The position numbers and the translations under genes are program-made. A stretch of 64,000 nt of DNA from the NCBI RefSeq assembly GCF_003473485.1, contig NC_053046.1:30457332-30521331 (forward strand), given 5' to 3'. Under the pieces are notes generated by a model. It ran no database searches. It was not told where the DNA came from and saw nothing but the letters and a program-made list of their open reading frames with translations. Every line of letters begins with the position of its first letter. Position 1 is the stretch's first letter. Of this stretch, positions 36,416-51,790 are shown in pieces. This DNA comes from Medicago truncatula (lineage: Eukaryota > Streptophyta > Magnoliopsida > Fabales > Fabaceae).

Positions 36416-37497
36416 CATGTTATTCAAGTTTGAATGGAAGTTCAATATCAACTCTAAATGGACTAAATGTTTAATATATAAGAGAGGTGGTTATCTTATC
36501 TATACATTGAGATGTTAGGTGGAGAGCGGGAATCTCCAACAATTGTTAATCTATAAGAGAGGTGATTATCTTATCTTTTCACGGAATCTACAACAATTGT
36601 TATCAAAGCCCTATTCAGTTTGATTGGGAGCGGGAGTGATATCTTAGTGTTTGAATAAATTTTAGAGATGTGAGATACTCACACTTGAGCGAAATATTGT
36701 TGATATTCAAGTGTCGGTGGTAGTTCCACGTTGATTATGATTGAACTAAATTGTGAGATACACCATCCGGTTACTATTATAAAGAAAAATCAATATTTTA
36801 GATTTATACATTAAATGATGTATGTGGTCTACAATAAAGACTATACGACGTTAATTGAATGAATCTAAAATGTAAATTTTTGTTTATAACAGTGAACGGA
36901 AGGTATATATATCAAAGATGACCTATATTACTAATGTCTTCGAACTTTGAATGGTATCCTTACTTTAACAACATACTTTAACAACCAGTTTACATATTCA
37001 CTCTACTATTATACTTGTCCCTGAGTGCACCAACAACTTAGGGTAAGTGCTGGAAGAATCAATTTATGTGGTGGTGTTAGTCCATTGTTTTTGTTCTACG
37101 TTTAAGCTTGTGTATTAAATAATTTCTTGATTTCAACAGTAACAGAAAATGTCAGAATTTTATATTTTTTAGCCTTTGAGGGATAGGAGGAATTGTATTA
37201 GATAATCAACAGCTACGTGATAAGAGTTTTCTTATAAAAACAGCTCTCTTAGCTAGCTATGTGAAGATAATCATATTAAAATAATAATATTAAATTTTCT
37301 TTAATTTGATCAAGGAAGTTAGGTGGTGCTTCTGTACATCAAAGAATCTTTATTGTAACTGTAATCATCGCATTTTATGGTACAATCTGGAATTCAAATG
37401 GAGCATGCATCAAGCACATGTGGTGATTCATTATTCAAGAAACACACGTATTATACATGTTGTGTTAAGTCTTTCTATGTTTTCTATATTTGTTCTC
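36416..37497. other. Intergenic stretch with short direct repeats
   Basis: ATAAGAGAGGTG[GA]TTATCTTATCT occurs at about 36479 and 36551, and the phrase CAACAATTGTTATCAAAGCCC at 36590-36610 vaguely resembles a tRNA-Met primer binding site. This may be a decayed LTR element; no gene is seen. Confidence 0.35.
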
Positions 37498-37576
37498 GTG
37501 AGCTTAACTCAGTTGGTATGGACAATGCATAAAATATACAAGGTCTGTGTTCGAACCCGACCACCACAAAAAAAAA
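37498..37576 (+). mobile_element. tRNA-derived SINE, short copy
   Basis: GTGAGCTTAACTCAGTTGG (box A) and GTGTTCGAACCCGACC (box B) are followed directly by an A-run. It belongs to the same family as 13897-14034 but lacks the tRNA-unrelated part. Confidence 0.75.
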
Positions 37577-38619
37577 GTCTTTGCATGTTTAGTTATCTAA
37601 TAAATCCACCTTCTATCAATTCCAACTCAACCAAAAAAAAAAAAAACTATCAATTAGCATCATTCTATTTCAGCCAAGAGTTCGGTTCCTTTCAAGTTAT
37701 TTTCTTTCTTTTGATGTTGTTTTATTACAATGCAATTTTAAATCCAACAAATAAATACCCCTTCTTTAAGTACTTAACACATTTAAGATACTAAAGGCAA
37801 AATTCCTCCATATATATTTTTTTATACGCAAATGTAAATCGAATTCAAAATTACAAATTCAAAAGAATCCAAATCCTTTCACTAGAACCAACATATTGTT
37901 GGTATTAACTCAACAATGTTAGCTTGTGTATCAAACATTTACATTCATCTACTGTTATTCCTGTCAAGGGATACGATTCAACAGCATTATAAAACTCGAA
38001 CCGTTACAACCAGTCACTTTAAAATTCTCCAGTGGATGAGTTTTACGGTAATTTCCAGAGCAAATCAGCCAGGAATTTGGATCTTGTAGCTAACTAGAAG
38101 TTAACTAGGAAATATAGAGTTCCCACAAAATCCAAATTTCACCCAAATTTACAATGCTCTCGCAAACAGCCTATTCACACAGCTTTCATGCAGCCGTTTG
38201 CTGCACAGAGTGATACAAGTGATTAGAGGTTTTAAATAATAAAATACAATATTAATATTTAATACACAAAGAGATGTAAGCCAAGGTGGACTTATAATTT
38301 AGAATTACAAGTTATCAACTACCCAAAAAATAGTGTTTTGGAATATTCCTTTTCTTCCCCGCAGAAGCAAATAAAGGCAATGCTTAATAAAACACATGTT
38401 GATGGATGTATGGAATTGTGCAGCTAATAAAACACTTTAGAGGGTTAGTAGCCTTAACCTTAATAATTTGTAATACTAATGAACAAGGTCGGTCCTAAGT
38501 CCTAACATTTTAGGTGCTCAGGGAGAGACAAAAAGATCACTGCCCTCATTATAAAACAATTAACTGTGTACGTGGCACCAAACATCTTGAGCATTTGTAA
38601 CTAACATTATATTATAAAT
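37577..38619. other. 3' flank of the UMP-CMP kinase gene
   Basis: Part of this is probably 3' untranslated sequence of the minus-strand kinase. A possible alternative last exon (38186-38200, minus) would add QTAA and a stop if the donor at 38637 is used. At about 38486 a hAT-like end (AAGGTCGGTCCTAAG) is seen without its partner. Confidence 0.4.
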
Positions 38620-41989
<3,370 letters not shown>

Positions 41990-42189
41990 TTTCTGTTTCT
42001 TGAATTGATGATTTTGTGGGGTTATTGGAACTGATTTAAGTTTCTTACGGTGGGGTTACCTTGAGCGAATGGAGATTTTCTGGGACATGTTAAGTGTTAG
42101 GAAATGGGCACCTACACATGCATATAACATGAGGAAATTGACACCTCAATTGTTTTAACTTTTAATATTATAATTTAATTTAGGTTTAA

Positions 42190-42479
42190 TTGCACTTTTG
42201 GACCCCTATCTTTCCAAAAGTTGCGGTTATGGACCCCTAACTAACTTAAATACAAAACAGCCCCCTATGTTTTGATTCTTTGACAATTTTGGACCCCCAA
42301 GGCAAAAAAAAATAAAAAAATATTGACACGTGGCACCTCACCTAGGGTGCCACATCAGCGTTGACCGAGTCAACAATGGACTTGGGGTTCAAAACTGCCA
42401 AAGAATCAAAACATAGGGGGCTGTTTTGTATTTAAATTAGTTAGGTGTCCATAACCGCAACTTTTAAAAAGATAGGGAT
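42190..42479. mobile_element. Truncated foldback MITE
   Basis: Left arm from about 42190 (TTGCACTTTTGGACCCCTAT, then AAAAGTTGCGGTTATGGACCCCTAACT) is mirrored by the right arm (AGTTAGGTGTCCATAACCGCAACTTTT...GATAGGGA). The left arm's outermost 15-20 bp have no partner, because the right end stops at GATAGGG exactly where the inverted kinase-intron sequence begins. An inner pair (GGGGGCTGTTTTGTATTTAA and its complement) and a CCTAGGGTGCCAC hairpin are also present. Confidence 0.75.
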
Positions 42480-43927
42480 TTCTTCGATTCAGATTTTGAA
42501 TTTTATTCGTTTCTCTGATTCTAGGAAGGTTCTAAACTCAACAACGCTTTTCATTGCCATAGATTTATCTCAGGATCGCCTTTACACTTTCAGGTACTAT
42601 ATTACACTTTCACGATTGTAATTTTTTTATTGATTTCAAGATTATTTTTTTGCAGATTTTTGTGAAAAGTAGATTAGAATCACTTCTTTTAGAAAAGCAT
42701 CTATGGAAAATGATTTTACGCAAAGTTACTTATATATTCTATTTTAAGTAATTTGGTTCAACTTTATTTCTGAGTTCCAAGAGGTTAACGACGAAACTCA
42801 CACATTCACTGTATCCAATGTTGGTAGGGTAATTAAGGTTATGTATTATGTGTATGTTATGTATCCTCATTCCTCAAATATATAAGCAAATATTCTTTTA
42901 TCAGTTTCATTGAATAAGTTTCATAGAATAATTGATGTATCTGGTTAATTGGATTCGTTGGTTATTCGATGAACTTGAGAAAAAGAAAAGAAAAAAAAAG
43001 AAGATATTTTTGCTTATATTTGAGACCAGAGGAGCAACTATTCTCTTCATGAATAGATGTATCAGATACTTGATACTGACGTTTTATCTTCCTAGACAAA
43101 TTATAAACTATAAGGGCAACCCGGTGCACTAAAGCTCCCGCATACGCATGGTCTGACAAGGAGTCCCAGCCTTACCCTCTTTTTTGTTTGTTTCCAGGAC
43201 TTGAACCCGTGACTATGTTTGGGAAAAAATTGGAAAAAATTAATAAATGCCTATAGTAATTTGAAAAATTTATGGGCAGTTTTTCTTCTTCTTCTTCAAA
43301 GAGTCCTTGTAGTGGATGAAAGGAGTAGTTTTCTGATTTTTGTCTGGATTCTCATCTTTTAAAAAGTGGATGACAAAAGTTGATTTTAAATGAATTGTCA
43401 ATTTGACTAAAAGTGATTTGAATGTAAAGTGATTTACCTTTGGATACATTCATGTGAAAGTGAATTGAATAAAATCCAAGGCAAACATTAATTATAGAAA
43501 CCATAAGTTACAAATTCTATGTTCAAGTTGAATCAATTCTACTTGAGAATATTTATATACATCTAAAATCAATTTTCACTCCTCCAATGTGAAACCAAAC
43601 ATCCACTTAAAATGATTAAGTTTTTAAAAAGTGCGTTTTCTAATAAAAAAGTTGGAACATAACAACCAACCTCGAAATCCATCCCAATAGCCTTTGAAGT
43701 TAGTATATAAAAATTTGTCTTGTTAGTCTCTAGCATCATTTCAATATATAACAGCAGAGACTAATGAAACAGATTTTCATATACTTTAGTGACTAAGTAG
43801 GAGAGATAGTGATACTTGATGGACTAAATTGAGGGTTTATACTTTTTTGTACTTGAGACGTAGTGCTGGATGCTATTTCCCTTCAATTGCATGTTTATAT
43901 CATTATCGGTGTGCTAAAATCAGTTAC
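42480..43927. repeat. Inverted copy of kinase intron 1, split by an insertion
   Basis: 42480-42521 and 43859-43927 are reverse complements of 41901-41860 and 41861-41792. The 42522-43858 insert has no recognised coding region. It includes a tRNA-like repeat at 43108-43210 and ends without an obvious target duplication. Confidence 0.8.
43108..43210 (+). mobile_element. SINE-like repeat (GGGCAACCCGGTGCACTAAAG family)
   Basis: GGGCAACCCGGTGCACTAAA is followed by GCTCCCGCATACGCATGG, AGCCTTACCCTC, and GGACTTGAACCCGTGACTATG with a box-B-like end. This is a common dispersed plant repeat, here shortened in the middle. No poly(A) tail or target duplication is defined. Confidence 0.55.
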
Positions 43928-44159
43928 ATGGACGATTATCATATTTAAGCTTTTAATTTAATTTAAAAAAATGTAAACGAGTGTCTTAAGGGTTTTAACT
44001 GTTAATTATTTTTTATAAAAACATGTGTATTTAATGCGTTAAAAATTGTACTATTTAAATATTTGGCTTAAGTGCAGTTTCGCCCCCCTATTTCGACTGA
44101 ATCGGAATTTTACCCCCTATTTTAAAACTTGGAATTTCAACCTCAACTTTTAAGGGGCT
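43928..44159. other. Spacer with another foldback-type terminus
   Basis: 44063-44160 (GGCTTAAGTGCAGTTTCGCC, then CCCCTATTT...AAGGGGCTGTTTTGTAG) looks like one end of a different foldback or MULE-type repeat. The partner end was not found. Confidence 0.35.
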
Positions 44160-45392
44160 GTTTTGTAGAGAGACACAATCCCCCTATGCAGTTTCCCTTT
44201 TATCCTCTCTCTAAACCGATCTCTCTTACCTCTCTCTACAATTTCAAAGAAGAACAAATAAAAATAAAAATGAAGAACATGAAGAACAATCTTCATCTTC
44301 TCCGACGGGATTGTGTCTTCCGGCGCGGTGGCCGGTGGTGGCACCACCGTGCCGGAGTTTCAAACTCCTCCGATTTCAAAATAAAACACGTTTCCAGATA
44401 TCCTTTTTCTTCCTAAGTTCAAATCCACAAACAGAATTTTGAAAACAAGCTTGAATCGTCCTAGATCTACAAAAATAGAAACGAAATTTTTTACCTCTTT
44501 TTACCTTGAGACCGGCGCCGATTTGCTCTTGTTCTTCCTTTATGCGCGCGTTTCAGCTCCGATTCCCTCTTTTCGATGCGTCTCAGCTTCGTTTGCTTGT
44601 GGATTCGAGTTCGATTTCTTCTTGCGGTACGATCTCGATCCGGTCCGATCTGTTGTTGTTCTCACGAATTTGACTTGGTTTCAGCTTCTCACGAGTTCGA
44701 ATTTGACTTGGTTTCTTGCGGTACTTTCTTCTTCTATTGTGACTCTCGGTTCTGTTCTTGCTCGAAAACGGTGCGGTTTTGGTATTGGACAGATTCGAGT
44801 TGGTTTTTGTGAGTTTATGAGTTTCTGGTAAATTTATGATTGTTGAAATCAAAACCGAAAATGATGGCTGATTTGTGAGATGGAATTGCTGGGCCGCCGT
44901 TTTGGACTGTGTCTCTCTGAAAGTTTAAGTTTATGCGGCCTCCCTTTTCTGTTTTGCAGGTTTTATTTTATAGGATTAGGGTTGAAGGGAAAAAGGAAAT
45001 AACTTCAGAAAAAGCAACGGTGTACTGGATTTGGAAACAAAAATTTGACTTCTATGAATCTGCCTGAATATGAGGCGTGAATGAAAAAAATATTTTTTGG
45101 ACCCTTGCTGGGATTTTTGGACTCATTGACATTATAACACAAAAACAGAAAATAAGTTAAAAAAAAAAAGAGTAACTAATTTTAAAATCAAAACTAATAA
45201 AAGATGGGAATTAAATACTGAAATAAAAATAAAATAAAGAGAGAAAAGGGTCCGACTCGGAATAAAAAATGAGGCACTTCAAAGTAACCTCTTTGTCGAA
45301 ATTTCGTCTGAAACGACGAAAATTCCCGACTTTAAAAATACGAATAAAATGGGTAAGGATAGAGAAAAGTGGTCAAAATTTGGGGTATGACA
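44160..45392 (-). mobile_element. Truncated Ogre-like LTR, minus orientation
   Basis: Read on the minus strand it begins at 45392 with TGTCATACCCCAAATTTTGA, the same start as the solo LTR at 47542, followed by the shared phrase TTTCAGACGAAATTTCG. A second shared block (GGTGGTGCCACCACCGG, then CCACCGCGCCGGA) lies at about 44320-44350 here and 48309-48340 there. The opposite end (GAGCACA) is missing, so the copy is truncated; its lower edge is approximate. Confidence 0.6.
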
Positions 45393-46199
45393 ATAATAAT
45401 AATAATCATTTTCCTAATAAAAATAAAAAATGTACGCTACAAAAAAAATTCATCTCACTACCAAAAAATCCAAAACCTAATGAACGTTCCCTTTCTCCTT
45501 CTCAACCATCGTCGTTCCCGCTTCGTCATCACCGTTCCACTTTGTCAGCGTTGTCTCTATTCTCAATCTTCGTCGTTCTCACTCTTTCCGTCGCCGCCGT
45601 TTAAAACTGAAAATGGTGAATCACGAAGTAATGATTCTTGGTTCAAGTTCAATGACGAAATTGAGGTATGTCTTTCTCATATTTGTTGCTGTTTTGTTGA
45701 CCATATGGAATTATTCAGCATCTGGGTTCATGTTTATGTTGCTATTCTGTTGTTGTAGTGTTTTTATTACTGCTCTGTTGTTGTAGTTGTTGTTATGTTG
45801 TTGTAAATTGATGGGATTCTTTAGTTGTCATTCTTTAGGAGTCTCTATTGGGTTTTGAAAATAAAACAAAACAAAGATACCACTTCAATTCCACTTACGA
45901 CAATACCGACAACACAATGAGAAATTGTATTGGGTTTGACACAGTGGCACAAAAAATCGTTTTTTTTTAAGTGGTGGAATTAAATTATGTGTTTTGTTCC
46001 ATTATGGGGAGCTTTTTTATTGCTTGTCGTGGCCCTTGTTTTCTATTGCAATCCTTGTTTTTTATGGGGAGTTTTTTATTGTTTGCTGCAATCATTGTTT
46101 TTTATGGGGTGTTTGTATTGCGTGTTGTGGTCCAAAATGACGATTATGGGAATATTTATTGTCTTTTAGGGCTTGTGAAGGTAGACAAATGATGATGAG
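45393..46199 (+). other. Leader region of the MULE gene
   Basis: Open but unconvincing frames precede the acidic N-terminal coding part at 46200; a donor-like site follows GAAATTGAG at 45666. Probably 5' untranslated sequence and an intron of the transposase gene. The terminal inverted repeat of the element was not identified. Confidence 0.4.
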
Positions 46200-47541
46200 T
46201 TGGACAAAGAAGACATGGATGAAGAAGATGATGATTATATTGCAAGTGAAGAGGAAGACGGCGATGATAGTTACTTTGATGATAGTGGAGTGGATGAGTG
46301 TGTTGATTTGAGTGTTATTTTTTCACCTAAAACATTTTGCTTGGTTACTAATAATGTAGATGCCAAATCATTGGATACTCCTACAACTGCAGCTGATTTT
46401 CAAGATGAGCACTATGAAGATTCCGATGATTTACATACTCAACCAGAGAGTGAAGATGAAGAGCTTGGTAAAAACTATCCAATTTTTAAGATGGGTGATG
46501 GGAATGCCCGTGTTAAGCTTGAAAAGGGTTTGAAGTTCAACAATAAAAAGCAAGCAAAGGATGCAATTGAAGAGTATGCATTGGAGACTAGGAAAAATCT
46601 GCGCCTCAAGAAAAATGAAAAAGAATACTTGGTTGTAAAGTGTATGCCTGATTGCCCTTTTCATTTGAGGATGAGTAAGAGGAGTGCAAATGATTTTTGG
46701 CAGGTTGTGTAACAGCCCGATTTTTAGCTAGTTTTATTTAATTACTTTTATTGTGTGATTGTATGCGATTAATTGTGCTTGTGTGTATTTAATTGTCATT
46801 GGGTGCATTTAAATGGATTACCGTATTAGAAAGGTATTTTGGTCATTTGACGGGTAAGGGTAAAATGGTAATTTTGGTGAGAATTATTTTATTAATTGGT
46901 GAGGACCCTTATTTTACTAGGTTACTATTGTAGTGATTAGTTTTTACCGTTAGTGACCGTTGATTATATTTTACCGTCGTTAGTAATTACCGTTGAGTGT
47001 ATAGAAACTTTTGAATTGTGTTAGAATGGGTTAGGCCCATTATATTTTGAGTTAAGCCCATTAAGGGGGATAACACTAGGGTTGTCTTAGAATTGTATTC
47101 ATTCTCTACAAAACATTTTCATAGAGAGAAGGAGAGGTAGAGAGAAAAGAGGTGAAGAGAAGAGCAAGAGGGTTGAAGGGAAGCTTTAGGAATCAAGTGG
47201 GGTGACCTAGGAGCTGAATTGAAGCAAGGGTTAGAGATAATCAACTTCAAAGGTAAGGGGGTTAGTGATTATTATAATCATGTAATTTTGCATTTTCTCA
47301 TGTTGTATGAAAATGGGTCGATGAACAATTCATGCTAGATTCGTGCTCTTACTGTGATGTTATGTTTGTATGCATGAATTGATGATAATTGTATGATTGT
47401 TGGTGAAATTACATGTTCAAATATGTAAAAATGATAAGTTGTGAAAATGGTGCTCAATTGGTGAATTTTGCTAAGTTATTGTTAATTTGAGATTTGATTC
47501 TTGCTCAATTGATGTTATGGTTGTTAATTGATGTTTTAGTT

Positions 47542-49526
47542 TGTCATACCCCAAATTTTGACCACTTTTTTCTGTTTTTTACCCATTCTAGTTCGTAGTG
47601 TAAAGCCAAGAATTTTCGTTGTTTCAGACGAAATTTCGGCGGGGAGGTATTTTAAAATACCTCATATTTGGTTCCGAATCGGGCCCTTTTCTCTCAATTC
47701 TCATTTTTATTTAGTTTCCATCTTTTATTAACTTTAAATTCATTTTTTAACCTTTAATTTATTTTATTTTTAATGTCAAAATTTTGTCCGATAAGAAACA
47801 GGCTGAAACAGCTCATTCACAGCTAAGAAACAGGCTGTTATGTTCCTCTCCAAACAACAGAAATTCAGTTCTATAAATATAACCACCTGCACACAGACAA
47901 AGGGGGCCCAACAAACAAAAGAAACATTCCACGGCCAGAACACAAGAACAATTTTCATTCTTTTTCAAACCCACAAATCAAAATCACCAACCTCAAATTC
48001 CATCAACCCTCAACCCAAACCGTTTCACAACCAGCCGTCAAACACCATCATAAAACATAACCCTAGCACCACAAACCAACACAATCAAATTCGCACAAAC
48101 CTCAAACCGTCACCATCTTTCAAGTTCAAAAACAGATCCGGACTTTTTGTAGGTTTGTTTCAAAAAAGAGTTTTTTTCGAAAATAAAAGTTTAGATCTAT
48201 GCTTTTGTGTTGTTGTTTTGAAAATTTTGAGTTGTTATTTGAAAAGAGGAGTAAAAAGGATGTTTAAAAATGTAAAAAGTTTGTGAATCGGAGTGGTTTT
48301 GAACTCAGGCGCGGTGGTGCCACCACCGGCCACCGCGCCGGAGTCACCTCCAACCACCATCTCTCCACCGGAGAAGATGAAGAATAAAGAGAGAGAAGAG
48401 AGCGTGTGGCTCTCAAAGAGAAGAAGAGAGAGGAAAAACAATGAAAAGTGACAAGGTTGTGACCCACAACCTTTATATACATGTTCACTGGATCAACCCA
48501 TGAACCGACCCGGTTCAGTTTTCTTAAGCCCAATTCTCTTTTCTCCTTCTCGCACCCCCTTTATTTTCTTGCTTCCCCCCAGCATCTAATTTTTATTCCT
48601 TTTTCATGCATTTTAATTCTCTTTCTATCTTAATCCAGAGTGCTCTGGTCCTATATTAACTGTTAATATTATATTTATGTTTAATTTAATTATTCTCCAG
48701 AATAATCTGGTCCTTGTTAATTACATTAATCCAGAGTGCTCTGGTCCTTGTTAATTAAATTAATCCAGAGTGCTCTGGTCTTATATTAACTGTTAATATT
48801 ATATTTTTGTTTAATTTAATCATTCTTCAGAGTGCTCTGGTCCTATGTTTTTATTTTTTATTGCTCTGTTAGTCTAATTTTCATCTACTATGCCAAAACA
48901 ACAAAAACATTCAAATATCAAAAATCACAAAAACATTTTTATAATAAACCTTGATTCTCAAATCAAGTGGTCGTTCCTTTTATTTTCTTTTTTAATCAAA
49001 TCTTAATCAATTTTAATTCTACTTTGAGTCTATTATCTTTCGATATAAAAAACACAAACAAATTCTCATTTGCCGCTTGGCTTTTTATTTTAAAACCTCT
49101 TTCAAAACTAATTAAAAAATACAAAAACCAATCAAACGTCAATTTCTACCCCGAACTACGAGGTTTTGATCCCTCACGGGTACGTAGGCAGAGGACCTTG
49201 TCCTTCCAAATCAACTAAAAAAACAATTTTCTTTTTTCTCTTCAATAAAAATCAATTTTCCGTTCCTTTTCAACTCACCATCCAATTTTATTTTTATCTC
49301 TTCAAATAAGCAAAGCAATTTAGCACAAGATAAATTAGGTAAGAGGTTCCTACGGAGTACCGTAGACGCTTAGGGTGCTAACACCTTCCCTTCGCGTAAC
49401 CAACCCCCGAATCCAAAGTCTTGAGGGTTTTTACTCATTTTTCCCTTCCCACGAATAAAAATCGAGAGTTCAAAGATTGACGATTCAAATCAATTAATGG
49501 TTTGATATCCGAAAATCACGAGCACA
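47542..49526 (+). mobile_element. Ogre-like solo LTR nested in the larger LTR
   Basis: It starts TGTCATACCCC and ends GAGCACA, with TAGTT at 47537-47541 and 49527-49531. The 1985 bp include phrases typical of Ogre/Tat-lineage LTRs (CCTCACGGGTACGTAGGCAG; GGAGTACCGTAGACGCTTAG; CACCTTCCCTTCGCG). Removing it restores a continuous outer LTR. It is the same family as the truncated LTR ending at 45392, which is in opposite orientation. Confidence 0.83.
48637..48842 (+). repeat. Five spaced CCAGAGTGCTCTGG hairpin-like units
   Basis: Near-palindromes occur at about 48637, 48697 (variant CCAGAATAATCTGG), 48730, 48765 and 48828, separated by TTAATTA/ATATTAACTGTTAATAT-type spacers that are themselves repeated. 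They lie within the nested Ogre-like LTR. Confidence 0.8.
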
Positions 49527-49800
49527 TAGTTGATGAATCATTGCTTGGGTATGCATATTCATGAATTGATTATGAGAATTTGAATTGTTGTTGGTGTTTT
49601 TTGTAAATGGGTTGATTTGGTGAATTGGCTAAAAGTGAGATTGATTTTCATGTTCAATGTGTTTTTGAGTATCCTTGTGAGTTATATGACCTATAAACAT
49701 TCTTTGGAAACATGTTTAGGCATTGGGAGATCAAAATTGGGAGTTTTGGGTGAAAAATGGGTGAAACCCGTAACTTTTGTTATGCAGAATTTTGAATGGT

Positions 49801-49930
49801 CGCTTAAGCGACGCTAGTTGCTGTCTGATGAATGCACGCTTAAGCGTGCTGTAAGCGAGATGGTAAGCGTGCAGTCACAGTAGCTACTAGAAGTTGGACG
49901 CTTAAGCGTGCTGGTGGACGCTTAAGCGTG
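49801..49930 (+). repeat. Cluster of CGCTTAAGCG palindromes
   Basis: CGCTTAAGCG occurs at 49801-49810, within the perfect 16-bp palindrome GCACGCTTAAGCGTGC (49834-49849), and within ACGCTTAAGCGT at 49898-49909 and 49918-49929. They lie in the outer LTR, 3' of the nested LTR. Confidence 0.9.
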
Positions 49931-51449
49931 CAGAACTTTTTCCAACACTTTTAAAACTTTGTTCCGAGCTTCCGAGGGCCAATCCGAACTTCTTAAAACA
50001 GTTCTTTTAACTTATATAATCACTGTTTGTACAATTAATCCTACTGGAACACTTCCTTGGACAAGAATTGAACTTGGTTTATGTAATTGAATTTCCACTT
50101 TGAAAATTGTCAAGAACGTTGATTGTTCCGAAATTTGAAATTCAAGGAAATGGAATGGGAGTAAAGTAGTGTAGTGATTGTATGATAAATGAAAATGATT
50201 GAGATTGGTTTCCTTGAGTTTTATTTGGTTTTGGTTTTGAAAATGGAAGATTCTTGTAAAATGTTAAAGAGAGACGAACATTGATGAAAATATCCTTTTA
50301 AGCCAATCACCTTATAAATCTTTCATATTTAGTTTTGTATGACTATATGGAAGTATTTGATGGTTAGTTGAGTATTGAATGTGATGTTTATCTTAAGGTG
50401 ATGTATTTTCCTCTTGACTTGAAAAGTAGGCAAATCATGTATTTGATGTGAAATTATGTGAAGGTGATGATATTGGTGAATCCATATATATTGTTTATTA
50501 TGATATGGTGGGTGAATATATATGTTGTTGTGAATGTGTTGATGGTTTAAGAAATATTTTGGGCGGAGTTGAATCGGAGAAAACGGGTATTGAGCTAAAT
50601 GTGGTTTTGTCTTAGGTTTTCTCATACAAACTTAAGCTATCCTTTGAACTAATTTCTAATAGTTTGTAAGTGGCTTATGTTCTTGACTACATGATTGATT
50701 AAGATTGAATTGTAGGATTTCAAACTTAAATAAGTTGTCTAGCTTTAAAAATTGTCAATGTTGGCCGTTTGCCACATGTTTTGGATTTTTGTTGGAAATG
50801 TTTCTTAAGCAAATTGTCTTGTGAGTTATTGAGATTATTCTTGTATGACTAAGTGAAGTTGTATGAATGAATGATTGTATTGAATATGATGTTTATCATG
50901 AGATGTGTATGCTATCTTACTTAGAATGTAAGGAACGCTTGAATGGTGAAACTATATGTGATAGTTGATGTTGAATGGTTATATGTTGGATATGATATTT
51001 GTCACGAGATGTTGTATGTTCTTTTACTTGGGATATGAGAATTGTTTGGAGTGGTGAAACTATATGATATAGTTGATGTTGAATGACATTGTTGATTATT
51101 GATAATCATGTTGATGTGTGATGGTGAATACTATGATTTATTTGTGTGGGCATGTTTTCTTGATAATGCAATGTTGTGGAGATAATCAATATAATTGGGT
51201 GTCGTCCTATATATTGAGTTGAGATTGTGAATTGTTGTCGCATTATCGAGTTCTTACCATGTCCATGCATCATAGTCGTTGTTGCTGTAAAAGGGATGAC
51301 TCTTTTACTTCGAGATTATTGTAAGGCAGAGGTGAGCCTTACATGCGATGTTGACTTGTCCATCGGAGGTGACGACCTTGTTGAGATTTGGTACCACATG
51401 CATTTATGTGTCCATAAGTGCATATCATAGCATGAGTCTTATGTGAAGT

Positions 51450-51790
51450 ATGTGATTGGTGATGAATTGAGATGAATGATTATTGATGATGTTTGTGATT
51501 GACGATTGTGAATGAATATTTGTGAATTGATAATTGTTCATGAAATATGATTAATGATTGTGCATGACTTATGATTGGTGATTGTTCATGATGTATATGA
51601 TCGGTGATTGTTCATGATGTATATGATCGGTGATTGTGTATGAATAACTGTGAATTGATATTTATTTATGATACAAGTAATTGGTGATTGTTCATGAAAT
51701 GTGATCAATGATTATTCATGATAAATGTGATTGGTGATTGTGATTGAATAATTGTAAATTGATAATTGTTCATATGATTGATGAATATTG
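51450..51790 (+). repeat. Degenerate minisatellite in the outer LTR
   Basis: Units around TGATCGGTGATTGTTCATGA repeat imperfectly, with two nearly exact adjacent copies of a 26-bp unit at 51577-51632. The purine-rich GTGATTG/GATGAATT pattern fills about 340 bp. Confidence 0.7.

Noticed and set aside
36590..36612. Possible LTR-retrotransposon primer binding site
   Set aside because: Match to the tRNA-Met complement is weak and no LTR ends were found.
44439..44852. 130-codon plus frame and 89-codon minus frame
   Set aside because: They lie in the Ogre-like LTR, and neither has a recognisable domain.
47840..48286. 148-codon frame rich in N, T, P, K
   Set aside because: Lies within the Ogre-like LTR; composition follows the C/A-rich LTR sequence and no domain is present.
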